From Diogma glabrata (Eukaryota; Arthropoda; Insecta; Diptera; Cylindrotomidae): a DNA stretch of 64,000 nucleotides. Where the stretch lies: the NCBI GenBank assembly GCA_963693315.1, contig OY856188.1, forward strand, positions 271,059,114-271,123,113. The letters are read 5' to 3'. A program made the translations under genes and the position numbers. The notes under the pieces are model-generated. The model did not search any database, was not told where the DNA came from, and was given only the letters and a program-made list of their open reading frames with translations. How positions within the stretch are numbered: position 1 is the stretch's first letter; each line of letters begins with the position of its first letter. Below, piece by piece: positions 53,950 to 64,000 of the stretch.

Positions 53950-55592
53950 AATCCAACTCCTCTATTAAAACAAATTTATCAGCAAATGAATTCCAAAATC
54001 ATTTCTGTTCATCCAGTACTTCTTCCTTAAATACTTTTAATGCTACTAATTCTATCAACCAACCAAATTCTTTCTATTTCTCTAATGTATCTGATTTTGA
54101 AGTCTCAAATTTAATAAATAATATTAACTCTAATGCTATTGGTTGTGATGATATTCCAATTCGTTTCATTAAAATGATTTCACCGATAATTTTGAACTAC
54201 TTAACACATATTATTAATACATCTTTGACAAGCTCAGTATTTCCAGATATATGGAAAAAGGCATATGTCGTCCCAGTTAACAAGATTTCTAATCCAACTA
54301 TGGTAAATGATTTTCGCCCAATTAGCATATTACCATGCCTTTCCAAAATTTTAGAGAAAATAATGAAAAATCAAATCTTGAATTATGTTGATAAACAAAA
54401 ACACCAAATGATGAACCCTTTCCAGTCTGGTTTTAGAGAAAAGCACAATACCACTTCTGCGCTCATTAAAATAGTTGATGATTTAAGTCGGTCAATGTCA
54501 GAGGGTAAGGTATCAATTTTGGTATTACTCGATTTCTCGAAAGCGTTCGACTCCGTTAATCACTCTGTGTTACTAGATAAATTAAAAACAAATTTTAACT
54601 TCTCTAAGAGTGCCCTATTATTTTTGCAATCATATTTAACCCAAAGAACTCAAACTGTTCATGTCAATGATAACTTTTCTAATCCATCTACAATATCCTC
54701 AGGCGTACCTCAAGGATCTATATTAGGTCCTATACTTTTCTCGTTATTTATTAATGACATAAGTTTATTACTCAATATACATTACCATATCTTTGCAGAT
54801 GATCTTCAAATTTATGATTCTGCCTTACTAAATAATTTCAATGATTGCGTTGAAAGAATAAATAGTGCCCTTAACACAATTTCTGATTGGGCTGTAAGAA
54901 ATCATATACAAATTAATCCTAGCAAATCACAAGCCATAATTATAACGCAGAATAAAACAACTTTATCTCGTGTAAGTTCTTCTCAACTCATTCTGAATGG
55001 TCAGCCAATAAAACTTGTCGACAATATAAGAAACCTTGGCCTCATTATTAATAGCTCACTAGATGGGGATGATCATGTAAATCTAATAACTAAAAAAATT
55101 TATATAACCTTAAATGACTTATGGCAGACAGCAAGCTATACACCTCGAGAAGCTAAGCTCAAGCTTGTACGATCTTTGATAGAACCTCATCTTTTATATT
55201 GTGCTCCAATCTTTTCGAACTGCTCTGAAGGCTCTTGGAACAAGCTAAGTATTGCTCTTAACTCATGCGCGCGATATGTTTATAATATTCCACGAGGTCA
55301 ATCGATTTCTTTGCATACCAGAAATATTTTAAATTGTGACCCTCGCAACTACCTCAAATTCATGACAGCCATGTTTATGTTTAAACTAATCAAATATCGA
55401 AAACCAACATACTTGTTTGACCAACTAAATTTCTGCAATTTACCAACTAACTGCAAAACTAAGTCCAGACAAGCTTCTTTTTTTGTCCGTGGAGTAAAAA
55501 TTTGGAATTCCATTGATCGTGAAATTAGACTTAAAAGCTCTACGGAGAAATTTAAAGAATTATCATTTGCTTTTTTTGCATCTATCTCTTAA
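53950..55592 (+). pseudogene. LINE ORF2 reverse transcriptase, open to its natural end
   Basis: The frame is open from the gap to the stop at 55592 (about 545 codons). It shows NAIGCDDIPIRFIK, DFRPISILPCLSKILEK, GFREKHNTTSA, VLLDFSKAFDSVNH (motif A), GVPQGSILGPILF (motif B) and HIFADDLQIY (motif C), all with catalytic aspartates, and a C-terminal domain with EPHLLYCAPIF and ARYVYNIPRG. The style is CR1/L2/Kiri-like. It is listed as a pseudogene because the upstream part of ORF2 is damaged, not because of lesions in this part. Confidence 0.88.
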
Positions 55593-56260
55593 AGGTTTTA
55601 TATGTGTATGTGTTTGCATGCATATGTATGTCTATGCATATATTTGTATATATGTATGGGTATGTATGTATGCGTATATATGCGTATATTTTTGTTGTTC
55701 TATATTTTATGAGCCATCAATATCAATATCAATTTCAATTTTATATTTTACTTTTTGTTGCTTTATTCGTCCTGTTCAAATTTATACCGGTAATCCTATA
55801 TAGATAGTAGTTTCATTTAAATGCTCTGAAGTTCTATTAAGTTTATATGTATTTTTCTTAGCTTTTATAGACCTATTGATATATAAATATTAAATGTTGT
55901 TTTGTTTTTATATGTACATTCATGTTTAATCGACTATAATTAGTAAAAATTTATATTGTTAAATAGTGTTTTTCTAAATTAATTATATAAACCAACATTT
56001 AGTATCTTTTTATTTTTTCTTTAAATATTTTGAGTACGGGGGAAAATGTGATTATGTTAATTCTTATTAATATTAAGTATGTCCATCTTGAATTAAATGA
56101 AAATTTATAAATTTATACAAAAGAAGATTTTGTTTGTGTATGTAAATACGAATAAAATTGTAAAAAGGCACTGCCTTATTTGTATATTATTGGAAATAAA
56201 AAACAAATAATAATAATAATAAATACATACAATAACAAAAAAAAAAAAAAAAAAAATGAG
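55593..56260 (+). other. LINE 3' region with TATG-rich microsatellite
   Basis: 55600-55690 is a degenerate TATGTATG/TGCATA repeat. The segment ends in AATAATAATAATAAATAC and an 18-base A run (56240-56257), a plausible LINE 3' tail. No gene. Confidence 0.55.
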
Positions 56261-56424
56261 TAAAGACTGATTGAAATTACCATTCCAATCGATAAAAGTA
56301 GAGTAACTAATACCGAAGCGAGTAAGATAACGCATAGTTGAATTATATTGACTGGTGCCTGAATAAACCAGTCGTTTAGTTGTAGTATAGATAAATAACC
56401 TAGATACCGACTGCATCGCCATCT

Positions 56425-56765
56425 ACCGATGGCCAAACGAATACAAAAAAATTCATTCAAAACGGTCCAGCCATGTAGGAGGAGTTCAGTGACGATACCA
56501 ACTGCAGCACCATCTGCCAGGCTGATTTGTGAATTTAAACCATTCAGGGCGCCACCCAAACGCACACAAAAAAAAACTCATTCAAATCGGTCCAGCCGTT
56601 TAGGAGGAGTTCAGTGACAATACCGACTGCAGCGCCTCTGCCGGGCTGATTTATGAATCTAAACCATTCGAGACGCCACCCAAACGCACAGAAAAAAAAT
56701 TCATTCAAATCGGTCCAGCCGTTTAGGAGAAGTTCAGTTCATACACACGTACAGTAGAATTATAT
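56425..56765. repeat. 125-bp tandem repeat, about three units
   Basis: CGGTCCAGCC is followed by GTAGGAGGAGTTCAGTGAC at about 56462; related copies lie near 56588 and 56713, a period of 125 bp. Units also share GCTGATTT.TGAAT and CGCCACCCAAACGCACA. The array ends in ACACGTACAGTAGAATTATATATATA. Frames with AAPSARLICEF-type translations arise from this repeat. Confidence 0.82.
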
Positions 56766-59300
56766 ATATAAAGATATATATAAAATTTTTTTTTTTCATA
56801 TATAGTCGTTTGGCACAAAAATTTTTCCGAAATTCCGAGATGAAGCCCATTGCAATAAGTAGATTTTTAATTATTTATTAATTATTTATATGAAAGATTT
56901 TTATATGAAATCTACCTAAAAAAACGATTTGACATAAGTTGTTAGACACTAAACATTAGTTGTTTTGATCGGTTGGTTTTAACAAAAACTTTTAAGTGTT
57001 TTGAAACCAAATAAATTTAATTTTGAAAGAGGGAAAATGTAAAATTTATTTTTGTCTTTTTATTTGTTGATTTCTCAACAAGTATCGGTCGTCTAACACA
57101 AACAGAAACGTTTCCATAACTAAAACTAATTTCATAAGAAACTTTTATAACAAAATAAACAAAACTAAACCATAATCATATAAATTTAATAAACTTTTTA
57201 AAATAGTAAACAAAATTAAAAAAAAAACGGAAAAATATTCAAGCACGAAAAATCCACTTAATAAATTTTTTTTTGAATTTTCATTTTTTTTTATTAACAA
57301 AATAGAAATTTCCATCTTCAAGAGTCATTCACAATCGGCAGAATAGAAATCCAATTGAAAATTTCCACTTAACGAAATAAACAAAAAGAAAACTGGAAAA
57401 ATTCTGAAATTTGAATCTTCGTTTTGTTTTTTGTTGGGAGTTGGGACTCAATTACCTTTTAAAGTTCGAATATATATTTTCTTTGTTTTAATTTTGTTCG
57501 TTATTTTTGTAAAGATATTTTGGAGATGTTTTTGTATGGAAATAAATTGATATTGAAAAGAAGAAGTAGCTGAAGTTAGTTGGAGTTGAAATTATAATTA
57601 ATATTTTGGATTTGGTAGCGCAATCTTTTTAATTTAGTTTGTAAAGTTGTTTCATTTTAGCAAAGCTAAGTGAAAACTGGGTTAAGAATTAAGTAGTCGT
57701 TGGTGAATGATCAGTACACAATTTGTAAAAAATCTTTCCCATAACCCAATCTACCTCATTTACTAAAATTACACCAACATAAAACGGTATCTTTTCTGCT
57801 TGAATAAAAATTATAAAAACAGAAATCACACAAAAATAATGGACACAGGAAAAATGTTTATTGATGAATTTAAAATATGTTTGATGTATTTCATCACTAA
57901 AAGGAGCGCGATTTTGTGTAAGAATAGTTCTTATGACATTTTCTGGTCTATAAATATTTTATGGAATTTTAATTTGAATGGTATTGTGAAGTATGGAGAT
58001 GGTTTTGTGAGAGTCTTTGGAAATTCTAAAAAAGAGAATATTTTAAAATCATAAGTATTTGTGAAAAACACATTCAATTTAGCAAAATCGTTTTCGATAT
58101 CTAAAATTTTTATTTCCATGTACTTACTTTCATGTTATTATATTTGCATAGTATAATCTGTAACTCCTCACGACTTATAATTAAAATCGTAACATTTCAT
58201 TTTTAAAATTATAATGGCAAGGCATACGAGTACATAAAATCGTTATGAATATAATTTATTTTCTTTTATCTTTTTTATTTTAATCTTATCATCATCATTA
58301 TTCGATAATAAGTTTTAATGATATTTAAAAAAAAAATGAAAAATATTTTTTCTATTCTATTATGTTATCGAGATCAAAACGAAACTTATTGGAAACATAC
58401 GAAACGGAAAAAAATGGAAAATCATCATTAGAAAATGAAAATTTAAATTTTCAAGAAGTTCTTGTGTTTTCTATTTTTTTTTTGTTATTATTTTTTGATT
58501 GATTTTCTTTTATCTGGTTTTATTTTTAAATAATTTAAATAATGCATGGAAAAATATTAAAGATTTGTATACAAATGTATTTCAAGTAAAGAGCACTTTT
58601 GTTTACCAATAAAAGTATAATTTACTGCAGATATAACAAGTAAACATTTGAATCAAACTTCATATCATATTTTGATGCAGTAGAGTGGTGGCAGGAACAA
58701 AAGGTGGATCTTTGCACCCTAAAGATTATGAGGAGTATAATGTCACGTCACACAGCACCATTTAACTAATCATTCATACTCATACACATTTTTGCCGTCC
58801 CGCGCTCCATAAATCAATTTTTTTCTAACAGTAAAAATCATTTCTCCATTAATTAAAATTATGTTTTGCATAGAAAATTAAACGTAAAATACGATGGTTA
58901 CACTAAAAACTAATTACGTGGGTGGGGCAATGACTAACAATCGATTTGAACATTTTATTTGTTTATAACAATAGGAATTTGTTAATAATTTTTATTGAAT
59001 TTATTTTTTTTTAATAACATCTTTCAGGTTTAAAATAAAACAAACTAGTAGGGTAGGGTGTGACCATAGCGGCCACGCCAAGAACTTCCCGTTAAGTTAA
59101 ATAGGTAACATAAAGATATTTTCTTAAAACTTTAATAAATTGAAATTCTCTTTCTAAGACTTGCAATTAATCGTCATTTTTTCATCTTTTGGTTACACTG
59201 GAAAGAAGATTTTCATTGCACCACATATTTAAAAAAAAAAACTAGCGGTGGAGTCTACTTAAAGTCTACTTTGTCAACGTTGCTAAAATTTTTTCGATTT
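56766..59300. other. Long AT-rich stretch without a supported gene
   Basis: Only short, AT-driven open frames (for example 57800-58054) with no recognisable domain. A short GC-richer string at about 59055-59080 (GTGACCATAGCGGCCACGCC) is noted but not assigned. Confidence 0.45.
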
Positions 59301-59309
59301 TTCTCAAAC

Positions 59310-60440
59310 AATATCACCATTTTTAGGGTTCCGTGCTTTGAAAAAGTAAAAAAGGTACCCTATTGGTGAGACTTCGGTGTCCGTCCGAATTTCTACATAA
59401 TCGATTTTCTCAAAAACTATAAGTGCTATCAACTTGAAATTTTTTACAGTTATACAATGTATTTGTCCACGCCTACTGACAATAAGAAAATTATGAATAT
59501 TATTTTTTATCAATATTTTATGGACATTGATAAGGAGATAGTAAAACAAAAGTTTGTTTTAAGGAATCGAAATCGAAATCGTTTGGTTTAAAAAAATCAA
59601 AAAAAATCCAAATATTTCAAAAAGACATTTCAATGAATTATCGACTGCTTAGTTTTTAAGTTATTTCCAAAAACGTGTGTTTATTTTTTTGCCCCCCACC
59701 TTAACTTCGAACATTACAAAAGCAAAAAATTGAAAAAATTCAAGGTTGTAGGGATTTAGCGTACAAAAATCCGTTCTTTTGTTTTGGTTGTTATAATTTC
59801 AAATGTTCATTGGAGGTGGTTGAGAGTAAAAATTACGAAAACAAAATATTTTTGGTCATGTCAAGTGGGGGGGGGGGTATCATATGAAAGGTTATTTTTG
59901 TTCTAGTCTAAAACAGTTTTTTGTCTAATTTTTGAAAGCACAGTAATGGACTTATTTTAGAAAAAGTGAAATTTTAGTTTTGTCCCCCCCACTTATCTTC
60001 GAACATTACAAAAGAAAAAATTTAAAAAATTCACGGTTGTAGGAACTTGGCAAAAAAAATGAAAAATTTTTTTTGGTCGTTATAATTTCAATTGTTCTTT
60101 GGAGGGGGTTGCGAGTAGAAATTTTGAGAAAAAAATATTTTTGACTTGGAAAAGTGGGGTGTCATATGGAAGGTGATTTTTTTTGTAGTTCAAAATAATT
60201 TTTTTGTATTTTTCGAAAACACGGTTTCTGACTTATTTATAAAAATGTGAAAATTTGTTTCTCTCCCACTCTATATCTTCGAACATTACAGAAGCGAAAA
60301 ATTAAAAAAATTCACGGTTATAGACATTGTTGTAAAGGTTGAACGAAAACTATAGCGGTTAGCTCATTATTTCAGATGTTCCTTAGAGGGGGTTGAGAGA
60401 AGAAATTTCGAACAAGTTGCAAAACTACTATAAACATTAC
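59310..60440. repeat. Dispersed repeat with TAGGGTTCCGTGC motif and ~285-bp internal units
   Basis: TTTAGGGTTCCGTGC...GGTACCCTATTGGTGAGACTT (59322-59375) resembles a motif I recall from many insect repeats. To its right, a unit marked by TTCGAACATTACAAAAG recurs at about 59705, 59998 and 60280 (steps of about 290 and 282), each followed by TTGAAAAAATTCA.GGTTGTAG-like sequence and an AGTGGGGGGG-type stretch. It is non-coding. Confidence 0.65.
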
Positions 60441-60539
60441 AAAAACCTTTTGCTCTAAGTTTCAACAAAATTAAATATCAAGACTGAGAAGTCTAAAAAA
60501 AACAGTTGTTCAACGAACCACAGACATCCTCCCCGACTC

Positions 60540-61775
60540 CTTTGCCAAATTTTGAAAATAGATCATTCAAAATAGCACATTTTCCATATTCAAATAAAAC
60601 CGGGTGCGTTTGCGGCTCATTTTAATTCAAAAGTTTCATCAAGTTCTCATGCGTTTGCGTAATGAAAATAACGCCTATTTTTTAAATTTTCTTAAAAAAA
60701 CTCAAAAAGTAAGATAGCAATTGTTTATACAAATGTCATTATAAATGGCTGACATGATGACAAACAAAATGGGAGGTAAATGATCTTGATAGCATTATTT
60801 ATTCTACTAATACTTGCAAGAGTTGATATTCAGTTTTTTGGAAAACCCTAGAAAATAAATTAACTGATTTCATTTAGAAAAGGACTGGGCTGTAGGTTAC
60901 GCCAAGAGTTATCGATTGTGACCGTTGAAGTTGAAATCGGATCATCCGTTGTTGAGAGAGCGTTGGACAAATGTTTGTCCACATACGATGATACACTCGT
61001 ACATACCCACACACACATACATACTGCCAGCTAAAAATAGCCTAAACAGATTCAGGAGGTCTTGAAACGTAAAGATATTATAAAAATTTCGATTTTGAAA
61101 ATCGACCCAAAAACAATAACTTCTCATATCGGGAAGTTAATAAACAGTTGACCAGGCAATCTACTCTCGAACCTCTGACCTTTTTGTGAAATTTAGAAAA
61201 TAACTCAGGTTTTTGATATTCAAGTAAACCCGAATGCGGTTGCAGCTCATTTACATACAAAAGTTTAATCCAGATATCATTCGTTTGCATAAAGAAAATA
61301 ACACGTAGTTTTTTCACATTTTGTTAAAAATCTCAAAAACTAAGATAGCATTGTTTATACAAATGTCATTATAAATGTCTGACATGATGACAAACAATAT
61401 GGAAGCTTCATGACCTTGATAGCATTATTTATTAATCTCATGATATTTGCAAGAGATGATTTTCAGTTTTTTGGAAACCACTAAAAAACAAATGATTTGG
61501 TTTCGCTAGAAAAGGACTGGGCTCTAAGTTACGACAAGATACATCGATTGCGACCATTTTCGTTAAAATCGACCCATCCGTTGTTGAGAAAGCGTTGGGC
61601 AAAAATTCTCCACACAGCGATATACACATACATACACACACACACACACATACAGACTGCCAGCTAAAAATAGTCTAAACAGCTTCAGGAGGTCATGAAA
61701 CGTAAAGATATCAAAAAAATTCCGATTTCGAAAATCGACCCAAAAACCATAACTTCCCATATCGGGAAGTTAATC
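60540..61775. repeat. Tandem duplication, ~630-bp unit
   Basis: Two adjacent copies share long stretches in the same order: GTTTATACAAATGTCATTAT (60723 and 61353), AGAAAAGGACTGGGCT, CCATCCGTTGTTGAGA-like, TACTGCCAGCTAAAAATAG-like, and CATATCGGGAAGTTAAT (at about 61126 and 61758). The first copy reads CATCCGTTGTTGAGAGAGCG and the second CATCCGTTGTTGAGAAAGCG. They include CACACACATACATAC microsatellites. The copies are moderately diverged. No conserved reading frame is seen. Confidence 0.85.
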
Positions 61776-62235
61776 AGAAGTTTCTATTGTTAATAGAACT
61801 GCGTTTATGAATTTTTGAAAATAAGTCATCAAGCGATAAAAAAAAATCCTCGAATACGTATATCTTTTTTTTTCGATACAAAACCCTTGAAAAAAATTTC
61901 AACCAAATCAAAAATGTGTCGGTAAAATTGTGTCCAAATCTGTTCGATTTGTAAAATAATACCCCATATGCCTTTTCTTAACGTTAAACGTCTCATAACA
62001 ATCCTTTGCATTTCGTTTGTTTTTATTTATATTGCTTTTAACTGAACTGGTCCTTACGAATTATCATGGTTTTACACAATATGCAACAAAATTCAAATAA
62101 AATACCAGATAATATACTAATCATAACACCGGTTTGTTGAACCTCTTTCTCCAATCAAAGCCATTGTCTTCACATTTAGTGTTATGAGCACACTGCAGGA
62201 GCGAACACAGAAAAACATTTAGGGAAGGGTCCAAA
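61776..62235. other. Non-coding stretch
   Basis: No gene supported. Confidence 0.4.
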
Positions 62236-62238
62236 GAA

Positions 62239-63420
62239 TTTTTTTTTAATAAAAACTGTTGTGTTATAGGAATTACAATATGTGTCACAACAACACATAG
62301 ATATCTTGTAAGACCTACGTTCCCAACAACATGCGTTCTGAGGTGTTGCCGCAAGCTTTTTCTAAACTTTCGTGGATTGAACGTCCTCGAGCCTATTGAT
62401 TCGTGCAAAGCATTCCATTTATGCAATGTACGGACAAAGAAATCCCACTGCATTCTGTCGCTATAACTGCAGTGAGTAATCTCAACAGTTTGACTGTTTG
62501 CATTGATTGACGAGTAAAACGGGGAAAAAGAATATGTTTGAGGCATAATGGATCTGATTTCGTTCGAGCAGTACTGGTGGCGATATTTATAAAAAACAAC
62601 GAGATCAGCAACAGTGTGACGGTGTTGTAGGGAATCAACATTTTATGTTAAATTTAATGTTAAATGTGTAGTGTACTATCATCTACAAAACTATTTATCG
62701 GATTACTGGTGAATTTCTAGAGTTCGTTGATATAAATTAAAACTAAAGTAAGGAACAAAACTGAGCCTTACTGAGGGGTTAATTAATTAGACTCAGAAGA
62801 AAAGCCATCGATGTATACCGAAATGTATCAGTCGGTGAGAAGATTTTTAATTAGCTTTAGGACTGTGGGGTGAAATCTTATGCAACGAGATTGTTGATCA
62901 GGTTGGCATGCCTAATTCGATCAAATGCTTTTGAGATGTCTAATGCGATAACGGACGTTTCACCACCTTTATCAAATACGCTGTTCCAACGATGGGCTAC
63001 AAAGTTTAATTTGTTCCTTTTTTTGCGACAGACTAGACATTAGCTGATAAGCACGAAGGGAAAATACCAGATTTATAGAATTTGTAGAAAATTTTGGTAA
63101 GAGTAAGTGCAAGTTCTTTTAAAAATGTTTTTAGAATAATAGAACGAATGTTGTCCAGACCGGAGGCTTTGTTGGTACTTAAACCTCTTAAATTTTTTCG
63201 ACGATTTTGGTTTTGAAATCAAGATCTTTCATACTAACTCCTGACGACTGGATTTGGCGTATTTCTCTAGGTGTTTCCAAAACGATCGAGTTTAAAGCAA
63301 AGCGTTCCGCGAACAATGTGGCTTTTCTTACTGTGTCAGTGACAATAAAACCACTGTCAATAATAGGAGAAATAGAAGATTTGAAACCAGACTTTAAAGG
63401 TTAATCCTGTAAAAACTTTG
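62239..63420 (-). pseudogene. Degenerate LINE copy, RT and 3' UTR
   Basis: A T run (62239-62247) is the poly(A) end. Just inside it, the TGTGTCACAACAACACATA string matches the 3' UTR of the copy at 9606-11190, and the frame at 62121-62546 has MPQTYSF and HKWNALHES. Upstream on the minus strand lie VIALDISKAFDRIRH (RT motif A) and the linker with IRQIQSSGVSM. Many stops and frameshifts are present. Same family as the intact LINE at 42577-46510. Confidence 0.8.
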
Positions 63421-63554
63421 ATTCTAAGGGCCAATATGACTGCATTGGAAAACAAGTATTTTTGTTGGGGTTTCATTTTTGTGAATGGAACGAACTTATT
63501 GAAACTAAAACATTTTGGTCAAACAAAATTTTTACTATATTATTATTTTGTTTT

Positions 63555-63636
63555 ATATTTATTTTCACTCAGATAATATACCAACCTACCCAGGAACTCT
63601 GGAAGGTTGGTACATTAGCTGAGTGAAATAAATAAT
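63555..63636 (+). other. Stable imperfect hairpin, pre-miRNA-like
   Basis: Left arm TTTTCACTCAG then ATAATATACCAACCT pairs with right arm AGGTTGGTACATTAG then CTGAGTGAAAT, leaving a loop of about 15-17 bases (63587-63602). Length (about 80 nt) and small internal bulges are like a microRNA precursor, but it could equally be a relic of a small inverted-repeat transposon. No expression evidence is available. Confidence 0.4.
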
Positions 63637-63663
63637 AAACATTCCTGGCGAAAGTATAGTAAA

Positions 63664-64000
63664 TTGTTTTTGACAACTGATCTTTCGTTGGTACAGCTAA
63701 AAGTATCAAAACCTTTAGTTGGGTCAGATCACAATTTGATTTCTCCACATTTAAATTTACAAGCTCTTAAACCGTTTAAAACTAATCCTGGTCTTGTTTG
63801 GGATTATAAAGCTGCAGATTTACAGGGACTATACAGATATCTTTAATTCAAACATTTCTTCTTCTAATTTTTCTGCAGAAATAATACACCTGGGTATGCG
63901 CAAGTTTATTCCACTTGATCGTTTTGAAGGCTGATCTATGGGTTTCGATTAAATGTAAAGAAACAATAAAATTTAAAAAATGCTTTTCGAAAGTATAACC
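63664..64000 (+). pseudogene. LINE endonuclease C-terminal fragment, opposite orientation
   Basis: The frame at 63664-63846 includes VGSDHNLISPHLNLQA and NPGLVWDYKAADLQGLY, matching the TSDHLLISATVQF and NPRRVWNYKHANWEGL part of the intact LINE. The following HLGMRKFIPLDRF matches its DGMRRFIPNRL. It continues to the window edge. Its order and inverse orientation to the RT fragment on its left suggest one insertion with an inverted 5' part. Confidence 0.75.

Larger units (their letters stand above)
51250..56260 (+). mobile_element. Two-ORF CR1/Jockey-like LINE, nearly full length, disabled
   Basis: An ORF1 with one stop, an interrupted endonuclease and a long RT frame lie in order on the plus strand, followed by a 3' region ending near 56220-56255 in TAA repeats and an A run. 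An assembly gap falls between EN and RT. A minus-strand LINE fragment sits between ORF1 and EN, and the N-terminal part of EN is missing there. The 5' limit is approximate. Confidence 0.8.

Noticed and set aside
57800..58119. Opposing open frames of 84 and 62 codons
   Set aside because: Mutual antisense shadows in AT-rich DNA with no supporting features.
59050..59085. Short 5S-rRNA-like string GTGACCATAGCGGCCACGCC
   Set aside because: The match is short, and the rest of the 5S molecule and its internal promoter are absent.

Overview
This window is a piece of an AT-rich animal nuclear genome, almost certainly an insect. The evidence is a triosephosphate isomerase gene with an insect-style N-terminus and a 61-base intron, other introns of about 60 bases, and arthropod-type Ty3/gypsy, Jockey/CR1/RTE-like LINE, hAT-like, Harbinger-like and Helitron sequences. 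A lower dipteran is a reasonable guess but is inference. Two 200-base N runs are assembly gaps.

Only two host genes can be supported, in tandem on the minus strand near the left end. One is a complete two-exon Tpi (4647-5451). The other is the first two exons (3827-4154) of what looks like mitochondrial intermediate peptidase (MIPEP, family M3); the rest is not visible and probably lies beyond the left edge behind a transposon-filled intron. Everything else is mobile DNA, its wreckage, or tandem repeats.

Layout: a gypsy integrase remnant with a candidate LTR (about 370-2021); Mipep and Tpi (3827-5451); a 648-bp Harbinger-like foldback element with TAA duplications (6377-7024); two minus-strand gypsy 3' ends, the second attached to a long broken pol that is split by a LINE (7673-13388); a plus-strand gypsy split by a 2.2-kb insertion and ended by a LINE fragment, itself split by a hAT-like element (about 14790-21160); a 222-bp higher-order repeat (22480-23230); a 455-bp satellite in which every monomer carries a predicted hammerhead ribozyme (23989-26204); a LINE remnant and several tandem repeats (26205-31690); a (TA)n tract that holds a 6.15-kb DNA transposon with 555-bp inverted repeats and an RTE-like LINE (32391-42328); a full-length, apparently intact LINE with target-site duplication and poly(A) (42577-46510); a Helitron remnant (48177-50540); a two-ORF CR1/Jockey-like LINE (about 51250-56260); three further tandem repeats (56425-61775); and a LINE remnant that may be a 5'-inverted insertion (62239-64000).

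The most interesting signal is the satellite. Each 455-bp monomer has CTGATGA and GAAA core boxes, a TC cleavage dinucleotide, a 7-bp stem III extended by a 5-bp outer helix, and a stem I made only of the palindrome GGCTAGCC. That stem I is too short to loop comfortably but is well suited to pairing between neighbouring monomers. Target-site duplications allow the nested insertions to be ordered in time, and two of them restore a continuous reading frame when the insert is removed.
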